A DNA stretch of 32,182 bases from positions 95,359-127,540 of the forward strand of contig NZ_AYSJ01000009.1 of NCBI RefSeq assembly GCF_000517265.1, given 5' to 3'. Shown here in pieces: positions 1-8,172 of the stretch. A model generated the notes under the pieces. That model made no database searches and was not told the origin of the DNA. It saw nothing but the letters and a program-made list of their open reading frames with translations. The translations under genes were made by a program, and so were the position numbers. Origin of the DNA: Photorhabdus khanii NC19 (GTDB lineage Bacteria; Pseudomonadota; Gammaproteobacteria; Enterobacterales; Enterobacteriaceae). Every line of letters begins with the position of its first letter. Within the stretch, counting starts at the first letter, position 1.

Positions 1-553
1 CCACCGAATCACCTTCCCGGTCAATCACATGAATCAATGTTTTACCCAGTTCCAGGGCTTCAATCTGGTTGATACTGGCTGTCAACGCATCCAGATGCGT
101 TTCCTGGGGAAGCCGGTTCTCATCCAGCGTCGAGTGACATCCGGTATTGTCCGTCAGTGACTGTGCCACCGGGGCGATTGGCAGACCGGAAGCGGCATCA
201 ACCAGCAGGCTGGTTTGCAGCTCATAACCGATATCCCGGGCATGGGTCATCTGAAGACGCTGGGCTTTATGCGGATGTGAGGCAAACTGTAAGCGAGACC
301 AGTCATGAACCACCAACGCATAAGCATGGGAACTCTGAGCGATGCCCTGTCGGGCCAGTTCAATCATCGGCTGATTAACTGGCTAAATGAAATACGGTCA
401 TTGTTGAGAAAACGCCAGACGCCTGAGTGGGGCAAAGGTCGTCTTCTGGGCACTGGCGATATCTTTAATCGCCGGCGCAAGGGAAGCGGCAGGAGTCATA
501 TGTTGTTTAACCAAAGATTGATATCGACGGTTGAGCCGGGCATCGAGCCCGGT
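1..553 (-). pseudogene. IS4-family transposase remnant, frameshifted, cut by window edge
   Basis: Read on the minus strand, a fragment running from about 553 down to position 1 matches the N-terminal half of an IS4/Tn5-type DDE transposase. It opens with DARLNRRYQSLVKQHM near 545-500. The first catalytic Asp lies in VVHDWSRL (near 303) and the second in VIDREGDSV (near 21), which resembles the DREAD motif of Tn5 transposase. The frame is broken between about 375 and 440: the expected WRFLNND segment is in a different frame from the sequence on both sides, and an in-frame TGA falls at 398-400. At least two indels are therefore needed. From ATG 367 to the window edge the frame is open. The catalytic Glu lies outside the window. 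I found no terminal inverted repeat or target duplication, so the element's right end is unknown. It is probably an inactive relic. Confidence 0.75.
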
Positions 554-615
554 GATAGAAAAGTTGAAAGCATACTGAATATTAATACCATTTCTGACGA
601 GAATTGTGTAGATAC

Positions 616-1251
616 CTATGCCCAATAACGGGCGGGGTGAGTAGTAGAATAGCTTATGTAACTGAGCCAAAACACTGCCCAGCGCGCTTCAAATTCCTGT
701 GTTGGGCGATAGTGGAATTCTGAGCGAACAAAGCGTGATAGCATCCCTTCACAAAACGCCAGTAATTGGGAAGCTAATAACGACTCATCATAACTGAAAC
801 CTTGCCCATCACGTAATTTTTTCTCTTTTAAAACTTGACGGATCTGTACTTCAATTCGTTCAAATAATTGATTTATGCGCCCTTGCAGCCGATTTTGTTC
901 AAACATCAGAGCATGTCCTGTCATGATGCGGGTCAGACCAGGGTTTTTTTCTGAAAAGCCCAGAATCAGAACCAATATCAGACGGATACGAGTAATGGTG
1001 TCTTTTTCGTCTTGTAGAATCAGGTTAATCCGTGAAATTAATGTGTCTTCAATAAACTCGATCAAGCTGTCAAACATCCGGGTTTTACTGGGAAAATGCC
1101 GGTACAGCGCAGCTTCGGAAACGCCTACATTGGCGGCCAGTTTAGCGGTGGTTATCCGCTGGCTGCCATCACTGGATTGCAACATATGCGCAAGGGCTTG
1201 CAAAATCTCCTCACGCCTGTTTCTTTTCTTCGTATTTTCGTTTTCTGCCAT
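616..1251 (-). CDS. slmA: Nucleoid occlusion factor SlmA (altered C-terminus)
   Basis: SlmA is a TetR-family DNA-binding protein that binds chromosomal sites and blocks FtsZ ring assembly over the nucleoid. The N-terminal helix-turn-helix (residues about 12-70, with [20 protein letters not shown]) and the dimerisation core ([27 protein letters not shown]) follow E. coli SlmA almost throughout. I chose the start [14 protein letters not shown] at 1251, preceded by AGAGG. A longer frame to 1290 has no family support. The product is 211 aa against 198 aa in E. coli. After the conserved FEARW (about residue 191), the usual short end of the PLIAAQLQ type is replaced by about 20 unrelated residues. 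In the next frame the DNA reads VLAQLH, close to the expected end, so a small indel has probably shifted the tail. It is last in the coaBC-dut-slmA array, next to the IS relic. The core is intact, so function is probably kept. Confidence 0.93.
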   Translation of the reverse strand: MAENENTKKRNRREEILQALAHMLQSSDGSQRITTAKLAANVGVSEAALYRHFPSKTRMFDSLIEFIEDTLISRINLILQDEKDTITRIRLILVLILGFSEKNPGLTRIMTGHALMFEQNRLQGRINQLFERIEVQIRQVLKEKKLRDGQGFSYDESLLASQLLAFCEGMLSRFVRSEFHYRPTQEFEARWAVFWLSYISYSTTHPARYWA

Positions 1252-1367
1252 GTCTGACAAAACCTCTGATAAGAACAGTAAAATAAACAAATCAGCAATT
1301 CTTTGCCCAAGGGTATTTTGAGCAAAGAATATGATAATTAGTTAATGATATTAGGTTTTATAGAGAC

Positions 1368-1823
1368 TTATTGGCGACCAGAATGACCAAAACCACCGCT
1401 GCCTCTTTCGCTGGTTTCAAAATCTTCTACCAGATTGAATTCAGCCTGAATGACGGGTACAAAAACCATCTGAGCAATACGTTCGCCCGGTTCGATAGTG
1501 AAAGTTTTATCACTGCGGTTCCAGACAGAAACCATCAGCTGACCTTGATAATCAGAATCAATCAAACCAACCAGGTTACCCAGAACGACGCCATGTTTAT
1601 GTCCAAGGCCTGAACGGGGCAGAATAACCGCTGCCAGTTGCTCATCGCCAATATGAATGGCAAGCCCGGTCGGAAGAAGTTCAGTTTGTCCGGGAGCCAG
1701 TTCTACCGCGTTGTCGAGGCAAGCCCGCAAATCTAAACCTGCGGAGCCGGGAGTCGCGTAAGTTGGCAGAGGAAATTCCTGCCCGATACGTGGGTCAAGG
1801 ATTTTAACGTCGATTTTTTTCAT
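1368..1823 (-). CDS. dut: Deoxyuridine 5'-triphosphate nucleotidohydrolase (dUTPase)
   Basis: Cleaves dUTP to dUMP and pyrophosphate, keeping uracil out of DNA and supplying dUMP for thymidylate synthesis. It is a homotrimeric cytosolic enzyme. All five dUTPase motifs are visible: I (GSAGLDLRA), II ([10 protein letters not shown]), III ([11 protein letters not shown], containing the catalytic Asp), IV (RIAQMVF) and V, the flexible C-terminal [10 protein letters not shown]. The length of 151 aa equals E. coli Dut. The frame opens with two Met codons (1826 and 1823), and the second gives the family start [12 protein letters not shown]. The start lies inside the end of coaBC (20-base overlap), indicating translational coupling. 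This is the usual enterobacterial order coaBC-dut-slmA. Confidence 0.97.
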   Translation of the reverse strand: MKKIDVKILDPRIGQEFPLPTYATPGSAGLDLRACLDNAVELAPGQTELLPTGLAIHIGDEQLAAVILPRSGLGHKHGVVLGNLVGLIDSDYQGQLMVSVWNRSDKTFTIEPGERIAQMVFVPVIQAEFNLVEDFETSERGSGGFGHSGRQ

Positions 1824-3018
1824 CATAGCGTCTGACTATCTCGTCTAATAAATGGTGGCTGAGTAATAACTTATTACTATGAGGTAAGCGGATATCCCCC
1901 TCATGCCAGAACAAATGTAGTGCATTAGTATCACTGTTAAAGCCGTGACCAGTAAGGGATACATCATTCGCACAAATCAGATCCAAATGTTTTTGGTTCA
2001 GTTTTTTACGTGCGTATTCTTCCACATTCTGGGTTTCAGCCGCAAATCCAACAACAAAAGGGCGATTTTCTTGCATTGTGGCTACATTGGCAACAATGTC
2101 AGGGTTTTTAATCAGAGTGAAAGTAATTTCTTCGCCCTGTTTTTTAATTTTTTCTGGGGCAATTTGTTTAGCGCGGTAATCTGCAACCGCAGCACAACCA
2201 ATAAAAATATTCTGTAACCCAGCTACCGCCAGTACTTGTTCATTCATTTCTAAGGCGCTGGTTACGTCGATTCGTTTGACACCCGGTGGGGTCGATAAAT
2301 TAACGGGGCCTGTGATAAGGGTGACTTCTGCGCCCCGCGCCGCTGCGGCTTGGGCGATGGCAAACCCCATTTTGCCGGAGCTGTGATTGCTGATAAAACG
2401 GACGGGATCCAGTGCTTCACGGGTTGGTCCGGCGGTAATAGCAAGTTTTAGGTGAGTTAAGTCCTGGCTTGCTTGAAAATGTTGTTCAGCCAGTTCAACA
2501 ATCGCCATTGGATCCAACATCCTACCAGGGCCAACGTCACCACAAGCCTGATTGCCACTGTCTGGGCCCCACAGGAGAATCCCCCGTTCTTCAAGGATCT
2601 TGAGATTATGTTGTGTTGCCTGAGCACGAAACATCTGTTGATTCATCGCGGGTAACACGGCAACGGGTGCCGGGGAAGCCAGACAGACAGTTGTCACCAG
2701 ATCATTTGCCATACCAACTACCAGACGAGCCAGTAAATCAGCCGTAGCTGGGGCGAGAATAATGAGATCAGCCCATTTGCCAAGTTCTATATGTCCCATC
2801 GCAGCTTCTGCTGCCGGATCTAACAGGTCGTCGGAGACGGGGTAACCGGAAACTGCCTGCAACGTCAGTGGGGTAATAAACGCTTCTGCTGCCGGTGTCA
2901 TCACTACACGTACCTGTGCACCGCGATCACGCAGGCGGCGTACCAGTTCGGGAGTTTTGTAAGCGGCAATCCCTCCGCTAATACCGAGCACAATCTGTTT
3001 GCCGGAAAGTCCTGCCAT
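1804..3018 (-). CDS. coaBC: Bifunctional phosphopantothenoylcysteine decarboxylase / phosphopantothenate-cysteine ligase
   Basis: Catalyses two coenzyme A steps: CTP-dependent coupling of cysteine to 4'-phosphopantothenate (C-terminal CoaB) and FMN-dependent decarboxylation to 4'-phosphopantetheine (N-terminal CoaC). CoaC, about residues 1-190, shows the flavoprotein start [18 protein letters not shown], the active-site His in [20 protein letters not shown], and the catalytic Cys in [11 protein letters not shown]. CoaB follows with [22 protein letters not shown], the nucleotide-binding AAVADYR and the Lys-containing PEKIKK. I chose ATG 3018 (404 aa). ATG 3021 is equally possible. The longer frame begins at TTG 3045, and its first residues have no counterpart in E. 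coli CoaBC. Divergent from radC. The 3' end overlaps dut. Confidence 0.96.
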   Translation of the reverse strand: MAGLSGKQIVLGISGGIAAYKTPELVRRLRDRGAQVRVVMTPAAEAFITPLTLQAVSGYPVSDDLLDPAAEAAMGHIELGKWADLIILAPATADLLARLVVGMANDLVTTVCLASPAPVAVLPAMNQQMFRAQATQHNLKILEERGILLWGPDSGNQACGDVGPGRMLDPMAIVELAEQHFQASQDLTHLKLAITAGPTREALDPVRFISNHSSGKMGFAIAQAAAARGAEVTLITGPVNLSTPPGVKRIDVTSALEMNEQVLAVAGLQNIFIGCAAVADYRAKQIAPEKIKKQGEEITFTLIKNPDIVANVATMQENRPFVVGFAAETQNVEEYARKKLNQKHLDLICANDVSLTGHGFNSDTNALHLFWHEGDIRLPHSNKLLLSHHLLDEIVRRYDEKNRR

Positions 3019-3218
3019 CATGGTTGTCCGAATATTAAGTTGCAAGGGTTCTGGATTTTATCACAAGAGATTACAGAGTTGAGGATAGTCTGAACTTTGA
3101 TAGTGAAAAAGGGTAAGTTTGCGAGCGGCTACGCAGCTTATGAATATGACGTTCGTCCTTATTTTTAAGGCATGGAATACTGTTTGTATCAGATGAAACA
3201 GGGCAGGGAGATGAATAT

Positions 3219-3911
3219 ATGGAAGTTGGCATTGCTGAAAATACAGAAGAAATATATTCAAATTTAGCTCCCAGAGAAAAATTGCTGGCATATGGTTCAG
3301 TTTCTTTAACGGATACGGAGCTACTGGCTATTTTTCTGCGCACCGGGACCAGAGGGCTTCCGGTTTTGCAGATGGCTGAATTCTTGCTGAAGGAATTTGG
3401 GTCTTTGTACCATTTACTCTCTGCTGATTATGACACTTTCTGTTCTCATAAAGGGATGGGATTAGCCAAATATGCACAATTGCAGGCTATTGCAGAATTG
3501 GCAAAACGTTTTTTCTCCAGTCAGTTTGTTCACGAAGATATTATGAGCAGCCCAAGTGTGACTCAAGAGTATTTGCAAAACCTGTTATCAGGGCGTGACA
3601 GGGAAATATTTGTTGTGTTGTTTCTCAATAATCAGAATAAAGTTATCTGTCATGAGGAGATGTTTAAAGGCACAATCAATAAAGTTGAAGTTCATCCTCG
3701 TGAAATTGTCAGATCGGCGATAAAGGTGAATGCTTCATCTATTATTTTGGCTCATAATCACCCATCGGGTCATGCAGAGCCTAGCCTGGCGGATAAGATT
3801 GTCACAGACAAAGTAATTAATGCCTGTAATCTGGTTGGTGTACAAGTATTGGATCATCTGGTTATTGGCCGGCAATGTTGTGTTTCATTTGCTGAGCGAG
3901 GCTGGATTTAG
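3219..3911 (+). CDS. radC: RadC-family JAB/MPN domain protein
   Basis: RadC/YicR family. It has a helix-hairpin-helix-like N-terminal part ([40 protein letters not shown]) and a C-terminal JAB1/MPN (JAMM) domain. The predicted zinc-binding motif H-x-H-x10-D is complete in [14 protein letters not shown] (about residues 178-191), and EVHPREIV provides the upstream Glu region. The length of 230 aa is close to the 222-224 aa of the E. coli protein, and the conserved end VSFAERGWI is present. The start ATG 3219 has AGGGAG about 8 bases upstream. The old link to recombination repair in E. coli has been questioned, and the molecular function of the family is unsettled. It lies between divergent coaBC and the rpmBG operon, as in E. 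coli. Confidence 0.93.
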   Translation: MEVGIAENTEEIYSNLAPREKLLAYGSVSLTDTELLAIFLRTGTRGLPVLQMAEFLLKEFGSLYHLLSADYDTFCSHKGMGLAKYAQLQAIAELAKRFFSSQFVHEDIMSSPSVTQEYLQNLLSGRDREIFVVLFLNNQNKVICHEEMFKGTINKVEVHPREIVRSAIKVNASSIILAHNHPSGHAEPSLADKIVTDKVINACNLVGVQVLDHLVIGRQCCVSFAERGWI

Positions 3912-3922
3912 CCAACTTTTTC

Positions 3923-3940
3923 AAGATCCTTGGGGATCTT
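3923..3940 (+). terminator. Short hairpin just after radC, possible weak terminator
   Basis: A perfect 7-bp stem, AAGATCC/GGATCTT with loop TTGG, begins 12 bases after the radC stop. It is followed by TAGTTG rather than a T-tract, so termination would be weak or factor-dependent. Confidence 0.35.
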
Positions 3941-3954
3941 TAGTTGTGCGGGAC

Positions 3955-3983
3955 TTGAGCGTCAGCGATTGAGGGCGTATACT
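3955..3983 (+). promoter_or_regulatory. Sigma-70 promoter of rpmB-rpmG
   Basis: The -35 TTGAGC (3955-3960) and -10 TATACT (3978-3983) are separated by exactly 17 bp, followed by a GC-rich start-site region (ACGCC). This fits a strong, growth-rate-controlled ribosomal protein promoter. Transcription from about 3990 would give a leader of about 160 nt before rpmB. Confidence 0.7.
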
Positions 3984-4017
3984 ACGCCACCTTTGAGGAT
4001 CTTTGGTTTGGCGAGAA

Positions 4018-4084
4018 GAGCCTATCTCAGCACATTTTCTGAGTAAATGTGAGTCTTTTCAGTAGAATTTGCTGAGATGGGCTC
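4018..4084 (+). promoter_or_regulatory. Structured rpmB mRNA leader (long hairpin)
   Basis: In the untranslated leader of rpmB, GAGCCTATCTCAGCA (4018-4032) pairs with TGCTGAGATGGGCTC (4070-4084): 15 consecutive pairs with one G-U. Within the loop, CACATTT (4031-4037) and AAATGTG (4045-4051) form a competing or nested 7-bp hairpin sharing two bases with the outer arm. The structure lies about 65 bases before the rpmB start. Ribosomal protein operons often regulate themselves through such leaders, so an autoregulatory site for L28 or L33 is a reasonable inference, not a demonstrated one. Confidence 0.5.
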
Positions 4085-4129
4085 CTAAGCCTGACGAGGC
4101 GGCCATACCCAATACAAAGCTCGAGCTGA

Positions 4130-4387
<258 letters not shown>

Positions 4388-4395
4388 GGAGCTGA

Positions 4396-4566
<171 letters not shown>

Positions 4567-4582
4567 TTTTGGTTGATTTGAT

Positions 4583-4609
4583 AAAAACCCAGCTTCGGCT
4601 GGGTTTTTT
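4583..4609 (+). terminator. Rho-independent terminator of rpmB-rpmG
   Basis: AAACCCAGC, tetraloop TTCG, then GCTGGGTTT and a T-run: a GC-rich stem with a stable UUCG loop, 17 bases after the rpmG stop. The A-run before the stem may let it work on both strands. Confidence 0.92.
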
Positions 4610-4678
4610 GTTGCCTATAGATTTTATAGTCAATATTCACTCATTCTTCTCAGCGTTTCATATATATCCGGTTATTCA

Positions 4679-4706
4679 TAGACGTAAAATGCTGTTTCGC
4701 TATACT
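4679..4706 (+). promoter_or_regulatory. Candidate sigma-70 promoter of the glycosyltransferase block
   Basis: The -10 TATACT (4701-4706) and -35 TAGACG (4679-4684, 4 of 6 matches) are separated by 16 bp. It lies behind the rpmG terminator and 33 bases before the first glycosyltransferase start, so that gene can be transcribed independently of rpmBG. Confidence 0.45.
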
Positions 4707-4739
4707 AACACCTTCCGGCAGGCTGGATAGGGAACCGAA

Positions 4740-5861
4740 ATGGCTAAAGAAAAACTAAATATTTTACATACAGAATCTTCTTGTGGTTGGGGAGGTCAGG
4801 AAATCCGTATTCTGACGGAATCCCAGGGAATGATAAAACGTGGGCACAAGGTGGTTATTGTTTGCTGTCCAAGTTCTAACATCTGCCGTGAAGCAAAATC
4901 TTATGATGTGCCGGTTGTAGCCTTGCCTATTGAGAAAAAACGTCGGTCCAGCTTTCTTGCTATGCGTAATTGGTTGAAAAAAGAAGGCCGTCAGTTTGAC
5001 GTTATTAATACACACAGCTCGACAGATTCATGGTTGGTTGCTTTGGCTTGTGCAACGTTGAGGCATATGCCGCCGATGGTCAGAACCCGGCATGTATCAA
5101 CCCAGGTTTCTAATTCAATGACAACTCGTTGGTTATATCTGAAAGCGTGCCGGCATATTGCGACTACCGGTGAAAAACTACGTCAGCATTTACATGCCAA
5201 TAATCGTTATCCATTACAACATATGACATCAGTACCCACTGGTATCAACTTAGATCGTTTCCGGCCGGAAGATAAGAAAGTTTGCCGTCAGCGGATCGGT
5301 ATTAAGGATAAACCGACATTAGGTGTTGTTGCGACGATGAGAACTTGGAAAGGGCATCGTTATCTGTTAGAAAGTTGGAAGGTTTTACACCAGAAATATC
5401 CTGACTGGCAGCTTTTGTTTGTTGGTGATGGCCCACAACGTAAATCACTGGAACCTTTAGTGAAGCGAGAAGGTTTGTCGGATAGTGTCATTTTTTTAGG
5501 TAACCGCCGGGATGTTCCTGATTGCCTGAATGCGATGGATTTATTTGCATTACCTTCTTTTGGTAATGAAGGCGTGCCACAAGGGATTATGCAGGCGATG
5601 GCGTGTGGGATACCTGTCGTGTCAACCTCGGTTGGTGCAATTACCGAAGCGGTAGTTGATGGTGAAACGGGTTATATCGTGGAACCCAGAAACGCAGCGC
5701 TATTGACAGAAAGTTTAGAGTTGTTGATTCATAATAATGAACTGCGCTTGCAATTCAGTCATTCTTCATTAGAGCGGGCAATTGCTTTATTTGGAATGGA
5801 TAATATGCTAGATAAAATGGAAAAGATCTTTTTTCACAGCTTTAAAGGTGAAAAGTATTAA
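4740..5861 (+). CDS. GT4-family glycosyltransferase (LPS core, acceptor unknown)
   Basis: GT-B fold retaining glycosyltransferase of family 4, 373 aa, cytosolic face of the inner membrane. The N-terminal half has the acceptor-side opening ILHTESSCGWGGQEIRIL and INTHSSTDSWL. The C-terminal nucleotide-sugar domain has GVVATMRTWKGHRYLLESW, LLFVGDGPQRKSLE and FGNEGVPQGIMQAMACGIPVVST. In the E-x7-E motif the second acidic residue is Gln (EGVPQGIMQ). As I recall, this is also seen in other members of the EGVPQ-type subgroup, so it need not mean loss of activity. The start is supported by AGGG 9 bases upstream. It is first in a block of four transferases facing a WaaL-type ligase, so an outer-core transfer role is likely. 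Donor and acceptor cannot be told from sequence. Confidence 0.85.
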   Translation: MAKEKLNILHTESSCGWGGQEIRILTESQGMIKRGHKVVIVCCPSSNICREAKSYDVPVVALPIEKKRRSSFLAMRNWLKKEGRQFDVINTHSSTDSWLVALACATLRHMPPMVRTRHVSTQVSNSMTTRWLYLKACRHIATTGEKLRQHLHANNRYPLQHMTSVPTGINLDRFRPEDKKVCRQRIGIKDKPTLGVVATMRTWKGHRYLLESWKVLHQKYPDWQLLFVGDGPQRKSLEPLVKREGLSDSVIFLGNRRDVPDCLNAMDLFALPSFGNEGVPQGIMQAMACGIPVVSTSVGAITEAVVDGETGYIVEPRNAALLTESLELLIHNNELRLQFSHSSLERAIALFGMDNMLDKMEKIFFHSFKGEKY

Positions 5862-5996
5862 CATTCTTTAAGATTATTCTCGGTGCTATCCTTTGATTTA
5901 TGGTTCTGGACGAAAAGTAATTTGTTGATATTAAATGGCTATAAAGTTGATTGTAGTTTAATTATCCTGCCCCGAGCGATAGCATACAAAAAAGCT

Positions 5997-6025
5997 TTGT
6001 TGTATATTTTGTTGAATTTTATAGC
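5997..6025 (+). promoter_or_regulatory. Weak promoter candidate before the GT9 gene
   Basis: TTGTTG (5997-6002) and TATAGC (6020-6025) with a 17-bp spacer lie in the AT-rich 186-base gap 5862-6047. The gap otherwise holds no gene that I can see. Such matches arise by chance in AT-rich DNA, so this is tentative. Confidence 0.25.
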
Positions 6026-6047
6026 AGATTAATCAGATAATTGTCTT

Positions 6048-7046
6048 ATGCAAATCAAAAATATTCTGGTCATTATCATAGCGCGTTTCGGTGATACCTT
6101 ACTGGTGACACCGGTTCTTCGTGCTTTAAAACAGAAGTGGCCTGGTGCGAATATTGATGTTATGGCGCATAAAAGAACCAAACAGATCCTTGAAAATATA
6201 GGCGATATCAATAGATTGACTGCTTTTTCAAAAGGCAAGGCAAAATGGTGTGGTTGGTTTACCGGTAAACATTATGATTTGGCTTTAGTATATAGCGATG
6301 ATAAACCGTTATTACAGTATGCAAAACGCAAATCACACTTAACAGTTTCATTTTCAGATGAATCTTCGTTGCAATCGGGTTGGATAGTAGTGAAAAAGCC
6401 AGAAGTATTGGTGCCAGCTCAGCAAGAGCGGGCGATGCTTGCTAATGCGATAGATGTTGAGGTGAGTGACTGGCGGTTGAATTATTGTGTTAGTGAAGGG
6501 GAACTACGTTTTGCCGATGATTTTATGCGGCAGCATCATTTGGATAATAAGCTCCTGATTGGTTTTCAATTACAAAGTTTCCCGGCAAAAGCTTATCGTG
6601 ACTGGCCGGTTGAACATTTTTATCAATTAGCGCAATACATTTATCGCGGTTATCCACATTCGCATATTATGTTATTAGGCAGCACTGATGGTGAAATTGT
6701 GGCTCAATCATTGGCAGAAAGACTCGGTGCTGAAAAATGTACTTCGCTGGTAGGGAGACTGACAATGCGACAAAATGCGGCAATGATGAGCAAACTTGAT
6801 TTGTACGTTGGTGTTGATACTGGGCCGACACATTTAGCTGGTGCATTAGGTATCCCGATGGTTGCGATGTATCACAGTTTTCATCCGGGCCGTTTTTTAG
6901 CGCCTCAACAGCATACACATTTGGTGGTTATTGAACATCCCGTTCATTATATGCAAGCCACACGTGAAGATCCGATGTCTGCTATATCTGTTGAGCAAGT
7001 CTGGCAGGCAACTCAGAAATTATTGGCAACCAAGTCAGCAGGGTAA
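6048..7046 (+). CDS. GT9-family heptosyltransferase (LPS core)
   Basis: Family 9 glycosyltransferase (ADP-heptose:LPS type), 332 aa, Rossmann-like GT-B fold. N-terminal signature: ILVIIIARFGDTLLVTPVLRAL. C-terminal nucleotide-sugar signature: LYVGVDTGPTHLAGALGIPMVAMYH, with Asp in the VDTGPTHLA motif. MLLGSTDGE and LVGRLTMRQNAAMM are also family-like. It is distinct from WaaC, WaaF and WaaQ, which are all present elsewhere in the window. It is therefore a fourth GT9 enzyme, probably adding a heptose to the outer core, as additional heptosyltransferases do in Proteus. No clear Shine-Dalgarno precedes ATG 6048. The next gene starts 7 bases downstream, indicating an operon. Confidence 0.85.
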   Translation: MQIKNILVIIIARFGDTLLVTPVLRALKQKWPGANIDVMAHKRTKQILENIGDINRLTAFSKGKAKWCGWFTGKHYDLALVYSDDKPLLQYAKRKSHLTVSFSDESSLQSGWIVVKKPEVLVPAQQERAMLANAIDVEVSDWRLNYCVSEGELRFADDFMRQHHLDNKLLIGFQLQSFPAKAYRDWPVEHFYQLAQYIYRGYPHSHIMLLGSTDGEIVAQSLAERLGAEKCTSLVGRLTMRQNAAMMSKLDLYVGVDTGPTHLAGALGIPMVAMYHSFHPGRFLAPQQHTHLVVIEHPVHYMQATREDPMSAISVEQVWQATQKLLATKSAG

Positions 7047-7053
7047 TAAACAG

Positions 7054-8172
7054 ATGAAAATAGGTTTAGTTGATGTCACTGTGACTATGTCTTACGGTGG
7101 CATTCAGACGGCAGTCTGGGAACTTGCGAAAGCGCTGACTGATGCCGGTCATGAGATCCATATTTTGGGTGGAGTGGGTGATGTCCGGCCAGAGCTAAAT
7201 GGAAGAGCAATACGGATCCATACTTTTCCATTCACTCCCAGAGAGAAAGTGATTAATATCGGCCGGCGTTTTCAGCGTATTATTGAACGTTACTCGCTTG
7301 CCCGTCATGCCCGAAATACGGTTATTACTGAAGATTTTGACTGGATTATTCTGACTAAGCCATTTGATTTTTTCTGGCCACGAATGATGCCAAAAGGGAG
7401 TCGTACTAAGTTTTGTTATATGAGCGGCGGTACCAGTTTCTTCAAGGGTGACAGAACGCTGAGTAAACGAATTTCAGCCTGGGTGGCATGCAGTCATTTT
7501 AATGCCTGGCAGATTCAGCACCATTTTAAACAATTCCCAAAGGTTATTTACAATGGCGTTGATATTAATAAATTCAGGCCGGCTGACTCTTCTGTCAGAA
7601 CTCGTCTTGGAATCAGTGATAAAACATTTTTGCTGACCTTTGCCGGGCGTTTGGTTGGTTGGAAAGGTATGCATGTGGCGATTGATGCAATGGCTCAGCT
7701 ACAGGATAAAGATGTTAAATTACTGATTATCGGAGTGGGTGAAGATCTAAAACGTCTGAAAAAACGGGTTGCAGTACTGCGACTGGAAAAACAGGTAATT
7801 TTTCACCCACCTGTAGGACATGATCAATTGCCTGAATATTATGCTGCTGGTGATGCGGGGATCTTCCCAAGTATTGGTGATGAAGCGTTTGGAATAACAA
7901 TCGCGGAAGCTATGGCGTGTGGCAGACCGGTTATTGCCAGTTATATCGGAGGCATACCGGAAGTTGTCGGTAACGAGAATAAGTCAGGTATTTTGGTCAC
8001 GCCTGGGGATGTTTCAGCCATTGTCGATGCAGTTAATTTTTTATTGTCTCAGCCAGACAGAGGGCAAAGAATGGGAAAAGCAGCTCGCCAGCGGATTGAA
8101 ACAATGTATACCTGGGAACATTCAGCAAATCGTTTACTGAAAGCAATAAACAATGAAGATTGCCTATATTGA
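7054..8172 (+). CDS. GT4-family glycosyltransferase (LPS core)
   Basis: GT-B retaining transferase, 372 aa from MKIGLVDVTVTMSYGGIQTA. The open frame extends upstream to 6931, but that stretch lies inside the previous gene and does not look like protein. The glycine-rich SYGGIQTAVWELAKAL opening is typical of the N-terminal domain. The C-terminal domain shows FAGRLVGWKGMHVAIDAM, LLIIGVGEDLKRL and an intact E-x7-E motif (EAFGITIAE) followed by AMACGRPVIAS. It lies 7 bases after the GT9 gene and its last 20 bases overlap the next transferase, so the three are probably co-translated. Donor and acceptor unknown. Confidence 0.87.
   Translation: MKIGLVDVTVTMSYGGIQTAVWELAKALTDAGHEIHILGGVGDVRPELNGRAIRIHTFPFTPREKVINIGRRFQRIIERYSLARHARNTVITEDFDWIILTKPFDFFWPRMMPKGSRTKFCYMSGGTSFFKGDRTLSKRISAWVACSHFNAWQIQHHFKQFPKVIYNGVDINKFRPADSSVRTRLGISDKTFLLTFAGRLVGWKGMHVAIDAMAQLQDKDVKLLIIGVGEDLKRLKKRVAVLRLEKQVIFHPPVGHDQLPEYYAAGDAGIFPSIGDEAFGITIAEAMACGRPVIASYIGGIPEVVGNENKSGILVTPGDVSAIVDAVNFLLSQPDRGQRMGKAARQRIETMYTWEHSANRLLKAINNEDCLY

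Noticed and set aside
398-670. 90-residue minus-strand frame overlapping the slmA end
   Set aside because: It joins out-of-frame slmA end sequence to transposase N-terminal sequence. No gene start or family fits it as one protein.
875-1321. 148-residue plus-strand frame antisense to slmA
   Set aside because: Shadow of slmA, with no ribosome-binding site and Arg/Ser/Ile-rich composition typical of an antisense frame.
4740-5861. Inactive glycosyltransferase because the second Glu of E-x7-E is Gln
   Set aside because: As I recall, the EGVPQGIMQAMACG form occurs in other members of this GT4 subgroup, so it is not evidence of inactivity.
6931-7053. N-terminal extension of the glycosyltransferase at 7054
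   Set aside because: It lies within the GT9 gene in another frame, and homology begins at MKIGLVD.
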